A stretch of DNA of 64,000 nucleotides from JACVRW01 sp036407035 (GTDB taxonomy: Bacteria; Actinomycetota; Thermoleophilia; Solirubrobacterales; Thermoleophilaceae), in contig DASXAA010000079.1 of assembly GCA_036407035.1 (NCBI GenBank), positions 1 to 64,000 of the forward strand, given 5' to 3'. The position numbers were made by a program, and so were the translations under genes. Shown one piece after another: positions 8,220-15,826 of this stretch (positions within the stretch are counted from its first letter, which is position 1; each line of letters starts with the position of its first letter). Below the pieces are notes generated by a model. It saw only the letters and a program-made list of their open reading frames with translations. It was not told the DNA's origin and made no database searches.

Positions 8220-9959
8220 ATGGCCCTGCTGGTCATCTTCGCGTTCGTCGCCGGCGCCGGAACCGCGCTCACCCCGTGCGTCCTGCCGGTGCTGCCGGCG
8301 CTGCTGTCCGCCGCAGGGACGGGCGGACGGCGCCGGCCGCTCGGGGTGATCGTCGGTCTCGCCGCGACGCACACGCTCGCGATCGTCGCCCTGGCGTCGG
8401 TGATCGACGGCGTGGGCCTGCCGGACGGCGCGCTGCGGACGCTCGCGGTCGTCGTGCTGCTGGCCTTCGGCCTGGCGATGCTGGTGCCCTCGGTCGCCGA
8501 GCGGATCGAGGCGCCGCTGTCGCACCTCGCCCGCTTCGGGCCGCGCTCGCGTGGTAGCGGCTTCTGGTCCGGACTCGTCGTGGGCGGCGGGCTCGGCTTC
8601 GTCTACGCGCCGTGCGCCGGGCCGATCCTCGCTGCCGTGGTCTCCGTCAGCGCGACCCAGGGCGCGTCCGGGAGGCTCGTGGCCGTGGCGATCGGGTACG
8701 CGGCGGGGTCGGCGCTCGTGCTGTTCCTGATCGCGTACGGCGGGCGGCGGGTCGTCGAGCGGCTGCGGCGCGGCGGGCGCGGGCCGCTCGTGCAGCGCGT
8801 GCTTGGCGCGGTGATGATCGTGACCGCGCTCGCCGTGGCCACGGACGTGGACGTGCGCTTCCAGACCGCGCTGGCGAACGACTTCCCGAGCTTCCTCACG
8901 AATCCGACCGGTGGCATCGAGCGGTCCGCCGCCGTGGAGGACCGGCTGGCCGACCTCCGCGGCCGGCCCCGTTTCGGCACGGCGCAGGCGAGCGCCGCGG
9001 TGCACGCGGAGAGCGGACTGCCGGTGCTCGGGCAGGCGCCCGATTTCGCCGGCATCGACCGCTGGTGGGGCACGCCCGGCGACCGGCCGCTCACCCTGCG
9101 CGGGCTGCGCGGCCGTGTGGTCCTCGTGGACTTCTGGACCTACACGTGCATCAACTGCATCCGCACGCTGCCCTACATGCGCGCGTGGGACCGCCGCTAC
9201 CGGCGCGACGGCCTGACGATCGTCGGCGTTCACACGCCGGAGTTCGGCTTCGAGAAGGAGGCCGGCAACGTGCGCGACGCGATCGCCCAGAACCACATCG
9301 GCTACGCGGTCGCGCAGGACAACGAGTACGCCACCTGGACGGCGTGGGGCAACCAGTACTGGCCGGCCAAGTACCTGATCGACGCGCGCGGCCGGGTGCG
9401 CTACGCGCACTTCGGCGAGGGCGACTACACCAAGACCGAGCACGCGATCCGGACCCTCCTCCGCGAGGCCGGCGCCCGCCGGCTGGGCGGGATGGCGCGC
9501 GCCCGCGTCGAGACGCCCTCCCGCGGACTGGCCACTCCCGAGACCTATCTGGGCGCGGCGCGGGCAGAGGGCTTCGCGCCGCCGCCGCAACTCGGGCTCC
9601 ACGAGTACGAGCGCGCGCCCGACGACCTGCCGGCGAACACGTTCGCGCTGGGCGGCACGTGGAGGGTCTCCGATGAGTCGGCCACCGCCGTGGGGGCGGC
9701 GCGGCTGGACGCCGAGTTCGTGGCGCGCAAGGTGTTCCTGGTGATGAGCTCGCGCGACCGTGTGGCGCGGCCGGTGAGGGTGCTGCTGGACGGGCGGCCG
9801 GTTCGGGCGGCCGACGCCGGGTCCGACGTGCGCGGGTCGATCGCGATGGTGCGGGGCGAGCGCCTGTACCGGCTGATCTCGTTGCCGCGAGTGGGGCGGC
9901 ACCGGCTGACGCTGGAGGCGGCGCCGGGGGTGACGGGGTACGCGTTCACGTTCGGCTGA
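8220..9959 (+). CDS. dipZ: DipZ-like CcdA/thioredoxin fusion
   Basis: The 579-residue protein is a fusion. The N-terminal part (about 1-215) is a CcdA/DsbD-type membrane electron carrier; its paired cysteines are in LTPCVLP and YAPCAGP. A TlpA/AhpC-like thioredoxin domain follows, with the redox motif C310-I-N-C313 in FWTYTCINCIRT. A C-terminal beta domain (about 425-579) resembles the carbohydrate-binding-like end of mycobacterial DipZ. Electrons from cytoplasmic thioredoxin would pass across the membrane to extracellular thiols. It starts at ATG 8220 with no strong RBS. Confidence 0.88.
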   Translation: MALLVIFAFVAGAGTALTPCVLPVLPALLSAAGTGGRRRPLGVIVGLAATHTLAIVALASVIDGVGLPDGALRTLAVVVLLAFGLAMLVPSVAERIEAPLSHLARFGPRSRGSGFWSGLVVGGGLGFVYAPCAGPILAAVVSVSATQGASGRLVAVAIGYAAGSALVLFLIAYGGRRVVERLRRGGRGPLVQRVLGAVMIVTALAVATDVDVRFQTALANDFPSFLTNPTGGIERSAAVEDRLADLRGRPRFGTAQASAAVHAESGLPVLGQAPDFAGIDRWWGTPGDRPLTLRGLRGRVVLVDFWTYTCINCIRTLPYMRAWDRRYRRDGLTIVGVHTPEFGFEKEAGNVRDAIAQNHIGYAVAQDNEYATWTAWGNQYWPAKYLIDARGRVRYAHFGEGDYTKTEHAIRTLLREAGARRLGGMARARVETPSRGLATPETYLGAARAEGFAPPPQLGLHEYERAPDDLPANTFALGGTWRVSDESATAVGAARLDAEFVARKVFLVMSSRDRVARPVRVLLDGRPVRAADAGSDVRGSIAMVRGERLYRLISLPRVGRHRLTLEAAPGVTGYAFTFG

Positions 9960-10091
9960 GCTGGCCGGCGCTCGGCGGGTTGGCGGCGGGGGCGGGCGCC
10001 GCGAACTGCGGCAACCAGGGGGTGTGGCTCTTGCGTGGGCGGTCGGCTCTCGGCGGGGGGCCTTGCGTGGGCGGTCTGCCGCGGGGCGCGC

Positions 10092-10144
10092 GGGGGGTGG
10101 GCCGGTTTCCGTCCGGTATTTCGTCGAAATCCGGCCCACCCCCC
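10092..10144. repeat. Family-1 intergenic palindrome, copy A
   Basis: The 14-bp perfect arms GGGGGGTGGGCCGG (10092-10105) and CCGGCCCACCCCCC (10131-10144) flank a 25-nt centre. The centre carries TTTCCGT, then the variable block CCGGTATTTC, then GTCGAAAT. It matches copies at 17349, 17452 and (inverted) 46106. Confidence 0.85.
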
Positions 10145-10271
10145 TCAATCCCGACCGCCGGGCCCTCCCGGCCCACCCTTTATTGCTCGAACGCGCCGGC
10201 TGGGCCGCCCTCAACCGAGCCACCTCCCCGCGCGTCCCACCGGGCCACCCCCCAACCGAGCCAACCCCCTG

Positions 10272-10285
10272 GCTGGCCGGCCAGC
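10272..10285. promoter_or_regulatory. GCTGGCCGGCCAGC palindrome, candidate operator
   Basis: This perfect 14-bp palindrome lies 10 nt upstream of the TACGCT -10 box of the SDR gene. It is identical to the core of the site at 8156-8171, so one regulator could act on both loci. It is also compatible with chance in such GC-rich DNA. Confidence 0.4.
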
Positions 10286-10310
10286 TTGCTGCGATACGCT
10301 CCCCGGCCGC

Positions 10311-11108
10311 ATGGGCGTCGCGGTCGTCACCGGCGCGGGGCGTGGCTTCGGCCGCGAGATCGCCCGCCGCCTCGCGCGGCGCGGCTACGAGGTGCTCGCC
10401 ACCGACCTCGACGGTGAGGCCGCCGCCGCGACGGCGGCCGAGCTCGGCGGCCGGGCGTGGTCGATGCAGCTCGACGTCCGCGATCCCGCGGCCCACCGCG
10501 CCGCCGCCGACACCGCGGTCGAGCGCGGCCCGCTCGAGGTCTGGGTCAACAACGCCGGCGTGCTCCGCACCGTCAAGGCGTGGGAGCACCCCGACGACGA
10601 GGTGAGGCTGCTCGCCGAGGTCAACTTCCTCGGCGTCATCTGGGGCTCGCGCGCGGCGGTCGAGGCCATGCGCCGCGCCGGCGGCCGGAACATGCACATC
10701 GTGAACATGGCGTCGATGTCGGCGCTGACCGCGGTGCCCGGGCTGGCGGTGTACGCGGCGACGAAGCACGGCGTGCTCGGGTTCACCACGTCGCTGCAGG
10801 GCGACCTCCGCGAGGAGAGGTTGCCGATCACCGTGCACGCGGTGTGCCCCGACGGCGCCGACACCGACATGACGCGCGAGCGGGCGAGGGACGAGGACGC
10901 GGCGATCATCTGGTCGGCGCCCAGGATGCTCACGGTCGACGAGGTGGCCGACAAGGTCGTCGGCCTGCTCGACTCGAAGCGCGCCGTGCTCTCGATCCCG
11001 GCCAGTCGCGCCGCGATGGCGCGCGCCAGCGCCGCCGCGCCCCGGGCCGGCCTCGCCCTCGCGGCGCAGCTGCGCAAGCTCGGCGACCGCAAGCGGCGGC
11101 GCGGATAG
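10311..11108 (+). CDS. Short-chain dehydrogenase/reductase
   Basis: This is a 265-residue classical SDR. The NAD(P) glycine motif TGAGRGFG is near the N-terminus, followed by NNAGV, catalytic Ser in NMASMSAL and YAATKHG (Tyr and Lys). The basic C-terminus (KLGDRKRRRG) is unusual for the family. ATG 10311 follows TACGCT (10295-10300) by 10 nt and is probably leaderless. The aldehyde dehydrogenase starts 29 nt downstream, so an alcohol-to-aldehyde-to-acid pair is plausible; the substrate is unknown. Confidence 0.88.
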   Translation: MGVAVVTGAGRGFGREIARRLARRGYEVLATDLDGEAAAATAAELGGRAWSMQLDVRDPAAHRAAADTAVERGPLEVWVNNAGVLRTVKAWEHPDDEVRLLAEVNFLGVIWGSRAAVEAMRRAGGRNMHIVNMASMSALTAVPGLAVYAATKHGVLGFTTSLQGDLREERLPITVHAVCPDGADTDMTRERARDEDAAIIWSAPRMLTVDEVADKVVGLLDSKRAVLSIPASRAAMARASAAAPRAGLALAAQLRKLGDRKRRRG

Positions 11109-11137
11109 TCTTGGACCAGCGACTCGAAGGAGGACAG

Positions 11138-12688
11138 GTGGCTGAGACGACGACCCAGCAGGCCCCCGCCGACGCGGGGCGGCAGAACGGCCACGGAGGG
11201 GTCATCGACGTCCAGAACCCGGCGACGGGCGAGTCGATCGCGTCCGTCCCGGCCGTGCCGGTATCGGAGGTCGCCGGCATCGTCGCCCGCGCCCGCGCCG
11301 CGCAGGAAGGCTGGGAGGCGCTCGGCTTCGACGGCCGCGGAAGGATCCTCCGCCGCGCCCAGAAGTGGGTGCTCGACAACTCCGACACGATCGCGCGCAC
11401 GATCGTGTCCGAGAACGGCAAGGCCTACGAGGACGCGTGGCTGGCGGAGGTCAGCTACGCCGCGGGCGCGTTCGGCTTCTGGGCAAAGAACGCCGAGAAG
11501 TTCCTCGCCGACGAGCGCATCCGCTCGAGCTCGCCGTTCGTGATGGGCCGCAAGCTGATCGTCCGCTGTGCGCCGGTCGGCGTGGTCGGCGTCATCGGCC
11601 CCTGGAACTACCCGCTCACCAACTCCTTCGGCGACTGCATCCCGGCGCTCGCCGCCGGCAACGCGGTCGTGCTGAAGCCCGCCAGCCTGACCCCGCTGAC
11701 CTCGCTGCTGATGGCCGAGGGCCTGCGCGAGTGCGGGATCCCAGAGAACGTGTTCACGGTCCTTCCGGGCGGCGGCGACGTGGGCGGGGAGCTCATCGAC
11801 CACGTCGGGTACGTGATGTTCACCGGGTCGACCGAGGTCGGCAAGAAGGTGATGGAGCGCGCGGCCAAGACGGTCACGCCTGTCGGCCTCGAGCTCGGCG
11901 GCAAGGACCCGATGATCGTGCTCTCGGACGCCGACATCGAGCGCGCCGCCAACGCCGCCGTGCACTACTCGATGCAGAACGGCGGCCAGACCTGCATCTC
12001 GGTCGAGCGCGTCTACGTCGAGGAGCCGATCTACGACGAGTTCATCGGCAAGGTGGAGAAGAAGATGCGCGGTCTGCGCCAGGGCGTGCCGGGCGGGCCG
12101 GGCGAGGTGGACATCGGCGCGGTCACCTCGCCGCCGCAGGTCGAGCTGATCGACCGGCACGTGCGCGACGCGGTCGAGAAGGGCGCACGGGCGCTCGTCG
12201 GCGGCCACCGGGGCGAGGGCCCGGGCGACTTCTACGAGCCCACGCTCCTCGTCGACGTGGACCACACGATGGAGTGCATGACCGAGGAGACCTTCGGCCC
12301 GACGCTGCCGGTGATGAAGGTGAGCGACGCCGACGAGGCGGTGCGCCTCGCGAACGACTCGCCGTACGGGCTCCAGGCCTCGGTCTGGACGAAGGACGTG
12401 GCAAAGGGCGAGCGGCTCGCGCGCATGATCGAGGCGGGCGTGTGCTGCGTGAACGACGCTCAGATCAACTACGTGGCGCTGGAACTGCCGATGGGTGGCT
12501 GGAAGGAGTCGGGCCTGGGGGCCCGCCACGGCGCCGACGGCATCCGCAAATACACGAAGCGCCAGGCGCTGCTGGTCACGCGGTTCGCCCCCAAGAGGGA
12601 CATGCACATGCTGCCCTACAAGGCCGGGCGGACGAAGCTGATCGAACGGCTGGTGCGCCTCACCTACGGCCGCGGGAAGCGCGACTGA
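11138..12688 (+). CDS. NAD(P)-dependent aldehyde dehydrogenase
   Basis: The 516-residue protein has the full ALDH fold. Catalytic Cys286 is in GQTCIS and the general base Glu252 is in LELGGKDP; the cofactor loop is FTGSTEVGKK. It oxidises an aldehyde to the acid. The substrate is uncertain, though the C-terminal extension (YKAGRTKLIERLVRLTYGRG) resembles succinate-semialdehyde/fatty-aldehyde types. GTG 11138 has the RBS AAGGAGGA at 11127-11134. The stop TGA overlaps the ATG of the peroxiredoxin-like gene (TGATG), implying translational coupling. Confidence 0.9.
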   Translation: MAETTTQQAPADAGRQNGHGGVIDVQNPATGESIASVPAVPVSEVAGIVARARAAQEGWEALGFDGRGRILRRAQKWVLDNSDTIARTIVSENGKAYEDAWLAEVSYAAGAFGFWAKNAEKFLADERIRSSSPFVMGRKLIVRCAPVGVVGVIGPWNYPLTNSFGDCIPALAAGNAVVLKPASLTPLTSLLMAEGLRECGIPENVFTVLPGGGDVGGELIDHVGYVMFTGSTEVGKKVMERAAKTVTPVGLELGGKDPMIVLSDADIERAANAAVHYSMQNGGQTCISVERVYVEEPIYDEFIGKVEKKMRGLRQGVPGGPGEVDIGAVTSPPQVELIDRHVRDAVEKGARALVGGHRGEGPGDFYEPTLLVDVDHTMECMTEETFGPTLPVMKVSDADEAVRLANDSPYGLQASVWTKDVAKGERLARMIEAGVCCVNDAQINYVALELPMGGWKESGLGARHGADGIRKYTKRQALLVTRFAPKRDMHMLPYKAGRTKLIERLVRLTYGRGKRD

Positions 12689-13260
12689 TGGCGCGCCTCG
12701 CTGTCGGCGACCGGTTCCCGGAGGTCGTGGTCGAGTCGGTGGACGGGCCGGTCGAGCTGCGCGAGCGCTGGAGGCGGGGGCCGCTGGTCGTCGCCTTCAT
12801 GCGCCACTTCGGCTGACCGTTCTGCCGCGAGCACCTGATCCAGTTGGATCAGGCCCTGGACGAGATCCGCGCCACCGGCGGGGACGTCGTGTGCATCTTC
12901 ATGTACCGGGCCGCGCCCACGCGCAACTTCTGCCGCCAGCGCAAGGTCGAGCTCGACTGCCTCGGCGACCCCGACCGCGAGGCCTACCACGCCGCCGGCC
13001 TCGAGCGGGGCGGGGCGCGCGAGATGGCCTCGCCGCGGGTCGCGCTCGGCCTGCTGCGGGCCGCGCGCCACGGGGCCGTGGCCGGCAAGCCGGAGGGCGA
13101 CACGAGGCAGATGCCCGGCACGTTCGTCGTCGAGCCGAGCGGCCGGATCGCGTACGCGCACTACAACCGCGACCAGTCGGACAACCCGCCGATGGACGCG
13201 GTGCTGGGGGCCGTCAGGGCTTCAAGCTCCGAGCCGTTCCAACCGAGTACGGAGGTGTGA
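12688..13260 (+). CDS. Predicted selenoprotein: AhpC-TSA_2/SelU-like peroxiredoxin-like protein with in-frame TGA
   Basis: Read through one TGA (12814-12816, codon 43), this frame gives a continuous 190-residue thioredoxin-fold protein. The codons before it end FMRHFG; those after begin PFCREHL. Related Cys-containing proteins carry a CPFC motif here, so TGA replaces the first catalytic Cys and the product would have U43-P-F-C46. The downstream part is well conserved in type (GDPDREAYHAAGL, GTFVVEPSGRIAYAHY, DNPPMDAVL), arguing against decay. A SECIS-like hairpin follows at 12834-12853. The ATG overlaps the stop of the ALDH gene. The predicted role is a cytoplasmic thiol oxidoreductase or peroxidase. 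The alternatives are a TGC-to-TGA nonsense mutation or a sequencing error. Automated callers will truncate it or start it at 12844. Confidence 0.85.
12814..12853 (+). promoter_or_regulatory. UGA codon and candidate bacterial SECIS hairpin
   Basis: TGA at 12814-12816 is followed, after 17 nt, by the perfect 8-bp stem CCTGATCC (12834-12841)/GGATCAGG (12846-12853) around the 4-nt loop AGTT. A G occupies the second loop position. This fits the general bacterial SECIS model: a short upper stem, a small loop with G in the first two positions, and a loop 16-37 nt after UGA. The hairpin lies inside the coding sequence, as expected in bacteria. Confidence 0.75.
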
Positions 13261-13266
13261 AGCGGG

Positions 13267-13491
13267 CTACGGATAGAGGTCGCCCTCGTCGCCCACGACG
13301 AAGATGGCGCTGACGGGGCAGTTGCGCGCGGCGTCGAGCACGTCGTCCAGCGCGGCGCCGTCGGGGTCGATCACGACGGCCTTGTCCTCGTCGTCGAGCT
13401 GGAAGACGTCGGGCGCGGTGTCCACGCAGTCGCCGGAGCCGATGCACAGGCCGCGGTCGACCGTGACCTGGATGCGGTTGACCGGCGACAG
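13267..13491 (-). CDS. Small [3Fe-4S]/[4Fe-4S] ferredoxin, start codon unresolved
   Basis: Reading from 13491 gives about 74 residues with the cluster motif GLCIGSGDCVDTAPDVF, then NCPVSAI. This arrangement (CxxxxxC...CP) is typical of the small ferredoxins that serve actinobacterial P450s, one of which is encoded at 31748-32917. The acidic middle (LDDEDKAVVIDPDG) also fits. There is no ATG, GTG or TTG between the in-frame stop at 13513-13515 and the first cluster cysteine. CTG at 13489-13491 is used here as a provisional start. It lies downstream of the 99-residue protein gene with almost no spacing, so it is probably co-translated. Confidence 0.75.
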   Translation of the reverse strand: MSPVNRIQVTVDRGLCIGSGDCVDTAPDVFQLDDEDKAVVIDPDGAALDDVLDAARNCPVSAIFVVGDEGDLYP

Positions 13492-13495
13492 CGGC

Positions 13496-13795
13496 TCAGC
13501 GGCGACGGCGCATCACCACCAGCGCGGCTATCCCGGCGAGGATGACGAGCATAGGCAGCCAGGTACGGGGATCGGGGCCGCTCGCGCCAGCGGCCGGGGT
13601 GTCGCTGCCGGCCGGCATGGCGAACTCCTCCGCCGCCAGCACGTCGTGGGGCTCCTGGATGCCGGTCGGGTCGGGCGGGAAGCGGTTGTCGCGGTCGCCG
13701 ATGCCGAACTCCTCGGCGGCCAGCACGTCGTGCGGCTCATCGACGCCGAGCGGATCGGGCGGCACCTCCGCCGAATGCGGCTCACGGTCGTTCAT
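13496..13795 (-). CDS. Tail-anchored small protein with duplicated EPHDVLAAEEF motif
   Basis: This 99-residue protein contains two copies of a 21-22-residue unit of the form PPDPxGxxEPHDVLAAEEF. The first runs PPDPLGVDEPHDVLAAEEF and the second PPDPTGIQEPHDVLAAEEF. One transmembrane helix (LPMLVILAGIAALVV) and a VMRRRR end follow. The orientation is probably N-out or tail-anchored. ATG 13795 is directly preceded by GGGAGG. I do not recognise the repeat. Near-identity of the copies suggests recent duplication or strong constraint. Confidence 0.65.
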   Translation of the reverse strand: MNDREPHSAEVPPDPLGVDEPHDVLAAEEFGIGDRDNRFPPDPTGIQEPHDVLAAEEFAMPAGSDTPAAGASGPDPRTWLPMLVILAGIAALVVMRRRR

Positions 13796-13816
13796 CCTCC
13801 CTATCGTTCCAAAATC

Positions 13817-14071
13817 ATGGATGAGGGAACCCGCACCGAGCTGGAGGCCGCCGCCTTCCGGCGGCTCGTCGAGCACCTGCGCGAGCGAACCGACGTCCAG
13901 AACCTCGAGCTGATGGAGCTCGCCGGGTTCTGCCGCAACTGCCTGTCGCGCTGGTATCGCGAGGCGGCGGAGGAGCGCGGCATGGAGGTTCCCGACGCCG
14001 AGGCCAGGGAGATGGTCTACGGCATGCCGTACGAGGAATGGAAGTCAAGGTTCCAGGTCGAGCGGCCCTGA
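13817..14071 (+). CDS. DUF1244 family small protein
   Basis: This is an 84-residue soluble protein. It carries the DUF1244 signature: LVEHLRERTDVQN, AGFCRNCLSRWY with its two cysteines, and MVYGMPYEEW. The biochemical role is unknown. ATG 13817 follows TATCGT (13802-13807) by 9 nt and looks leaderless. The start is only 21 nt from that of the divergent repeat protein. Its 3' end overlaps the next gene by 34 nt. Confidence 0.88.
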   Translation: MDEGTRTELEAAAFRRLVEHLRERTDVQNLELMELAGFCRNCLSRWYREAAEERGMEVPDAEAREMVYGMPYEEWKSRFQVERP

Positions 14072-14838
14072 CGCTTGCCGCCGTTCTGGCCGCCGCCGCG
14101 TTCGGCGGCGCCGGCTGCGGCAAGGCGCAGGACGGCGATGGCTCCGCCCGGGCCGAGCGGCCCGACGACGTGGTGCTCACCCCGGAGGCGGCCCGCGAGG
14201 CGCGGGCGGCGCTCGAGGAGAAGAGGCCGGCCTCGGAGCGCTCGCGGGCGCGCGCGGTCGAGGTCGAGGGTGTGGGCGGCGTGCCGCGGGAGTCGGGCGA
14301 CCCGCTCGACGACGCGCCCAGCCCCGGCGCCCCGAGCGACGCCGAGGTGCGCGCCGAGCTGCGCCAGGCGCGAGCCGCCCTCAAGAGCTTCAAGCGACAC
14401 CTCGCGACCGCGGCGTTCCTCGTCACGGGGCCGCGTGCGCGGGTGCTCGGGGACGGCACGGCGGTCGCCCCCGAGCGCGCTCCCGACGTCGTCAAGCGCG
14501 TGATCCTCGCCGGCAACGAAATAGCGAAGTTCCCGTACAAGTGGGGCGGCGGCCACGGGGCGTGGCGCGACAACGGCTACGACTGCTCGGGCTCCGTGTC
14601 GTTCGCGCTTGCGGGCGCCGGGCTGCTGGACAGCCCGCTGACCTCAGGCGGCTTCGCCGGGTGGGGCGACCCCGGGCCCGGCAAGTGGATCACGATCTAC
14701 GCGAACAACGGCCACGTGTTCATGGTGGTGGCGGGCCTGCGGTTCGACACGAGCGGCCAGGGCCGGGCCGGCACGCGCTGGCAGGACGCGGTGCGCCCGG
14801 TCGGCGGGTTCGCGGTGCGGCATCCGCCCGGGCTGTAG
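14038..14838 (+). CDS. Lipoprotein with NlpC/P60-like (C40) C-terminal domain
   Basis: The 266-residue protein has a lipoprotein signal (ALTLAAVLAAAAFGGAGCGK), so Cys27 should be lipidated. A charged helical stretch (50-150) follows. The C-terminal domain has KWGGGHGAW, the nucleophile in YDCSGSVSFAL and the His in NGHVFMVV. That is the Cys-His arrangement of cell-wall endopeptidases, although spacing is somewhat divergent, so activity is inferred. The start overlaps DUF1244 by 34 nt, consistent with coupling. Confidence 0.8.
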   Translation: MEVKVPGRAALTLAAVLAAAAFGGAGCGKAQDGDGSARAERPDDVVLTPEAAREARAALEEKRPASERSRARAVEVEGVGGVPRESGDPLDDAPSPGAPSDAEVRAELRQARAALKSFKRHLATAAFLVTGPRARVLGDGTAVAPERAPDVVKRVILAGNEIAKFPYKWGGGHGAWRDNGYDCSGSVSFALAGAGLLDSPLTSGGFAGWGDPGPGKWITIYANNGHVFMVVAGLRFDTSGQGRAGTRWQDAVRPVGGFAVRHPPGL

Positions 14839-14848
14839 GGGCGGGCCG

Positions 14849-15826
14849 CTACTCGAGCTCGGCCGGCTTCAGCTCCACGTCCAGCGGCCTGCCGTGGCGC
14901 AGCAGGCGGAAGGTCACGGGCACGCCGATCAGCTCGGCGACCATCAGCTGTTGCAGCTCCTCGACGCGGGCGACGGTGATCCCGTCCACCTCGAAGATCA
15001 GGTCCTCGGGACGGATGCCGGCGCGGTCGGCTGGGCTCTCGCGGACGATCTCCACCACCTCGATGCAGGTGTCGGTGAAGGTCACGGCGCGCGCCTGGGG
15101 CGGCACCGGCCGCGGACCGCCGGCGATGCCGATGTACGCGCGCCGCACGCGGCCGTCGCTCATCAGCGCGGAGATCACTCGCTGCGTGTTCTCGTTCATC
15201 GGCACCGCGAGCCCGAGGCCGACCCCTGCGACCGCGGTGTTGATCCCCACCACGCGGCCGCGGCTGTCGGCGAGGGCGCCGCCCGAGCTGCCCGGGTTGA
15301 GCGCGGCGTCGGTCTGGATCACGTTGTCGATGATCCGGCCCGCCCGGCGGGAGCGGGCGGGGAGCGAGCGGCCGAGCGCGGACACGACGCCCGCGGTGAC
15401 CGATCCCTCGAAGCCGTGCGGGTTGCCGATGGCGACGACGAGCTGACCGACCCGCAGCGCGCTCGCGTCGCCTAGCTCCGCGGGCGCGAGGTTCCCGTCG
15501 TCCACGCGTACGACGGCGAGGTCGGAGAGCGGGTCGCGCCCGACGACCTCGAAGCGATCCTCCCGCCCGTCCGTGAACGAAGCCCGGCCACGCCCGCGGG
15601 CGCCCGCGACCACATGGGCAGACGTGAGCAGATACCCGTCGGGCGTGAGCGACACCGCGCTGCCGGCGCCGGCCGGAACCTGACCGCCGCGCGTGCGCCG
15701 CATGACCCGCAGGCCGGCGACCGACGGTGTGAGCCGCTCGGCGACCGCGATGACGGCGCGCGAATAGGCGTCGAGGGCCTCGGCCTCAGCGGGATCGACG
15801 GGACTGGGGCGTTCGGCCACGGCCAT
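14849..15826 (-). CDS. HtrA/DegP-like serine protease with PDZ domain
   Basis: This is a 325-residue S1C-type protease. The triad is His in LTSAHVV, Asp in LSDLAVV and Ser in NPGSSGGAL. A C-terminal PDZ domain follows (about 225-318). I see no signal peptide or membrane segment in this reading, so it is probably cytoplasmic, which is unusual for HtrA. ATG 15826 overlaps the stop of a 20-codon ORF (TGATG) that itself overlaps the stop of the upstream protease gene. It is a tandem paralogue of the product of 15888-16796. Confidence 0.87.
   Translation of the reverse strand: MAVAERPSPVDPAEAEALDAYSRAVIAVAERLTPSVAGLRVMRRTRGGQVPAGAGSAVSLTPDGYLLTSAHVVAGARGRGRASFTDGREDRFEVVGRDPLSDLAVVRVDDGNLAPAELGDASALRVGQLVVAIGNPHGFEGSVTAGVVSALGRSLPARSRRAGRIIDNVIQTDAALNPGSSGGALADSRGRVVGINTAVAGVGLGLAVPMNENTQRVISALMSDGRVRRAYIGIAGGPRPVPPQARAVTFTDTCIEVVEIVRESPADRAGIRPEDLIFEVDGITVARVEELQQLMVAELIGVPVTFRLLRHGRPLDVELKPAELE

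Larger units (their letters stand above)
9960..10310. repeat. Repeat-rich intergenic spacer
   Basis: I see no convincing gene in this 351-nt spacer. It contains, in order: a copy of the GGCAACCAGGGG motif (10004-10025); a direct repeat of CTTGCGTGGGCGGTC (around 10030 and 10062); the family-1 palindrome (10092-10144); the short direct repeat AACCGAGCCA (around 10213 and 10253); and the perfect palindrome GCTGGCCGGCCAGC (10272-10285) just before the SDR promoter. Confidence 0.7.

Noticed and set aside
9960..10310. An upstream extension of the SDR from about 10035
   Set aside because: It would translate the palindromic repeat; the fold begins at ATG 10311, which has a well-placed -10 box.
12844..13260. 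The peroxiredoxin-like gene beginning at TTG 12844, downstream of the TGA
   Set aside because: That start would drop the first strand and the whole active site; the in-frame upstream part encodes the correct N-terminus of the same fold.
12688..13260. A changed genetic code in which TGA is always read as an amino acid
   Set aside because: TGA ends many intact genes here (for example at 12686-12688, 15888-15890 and 49245-49247).
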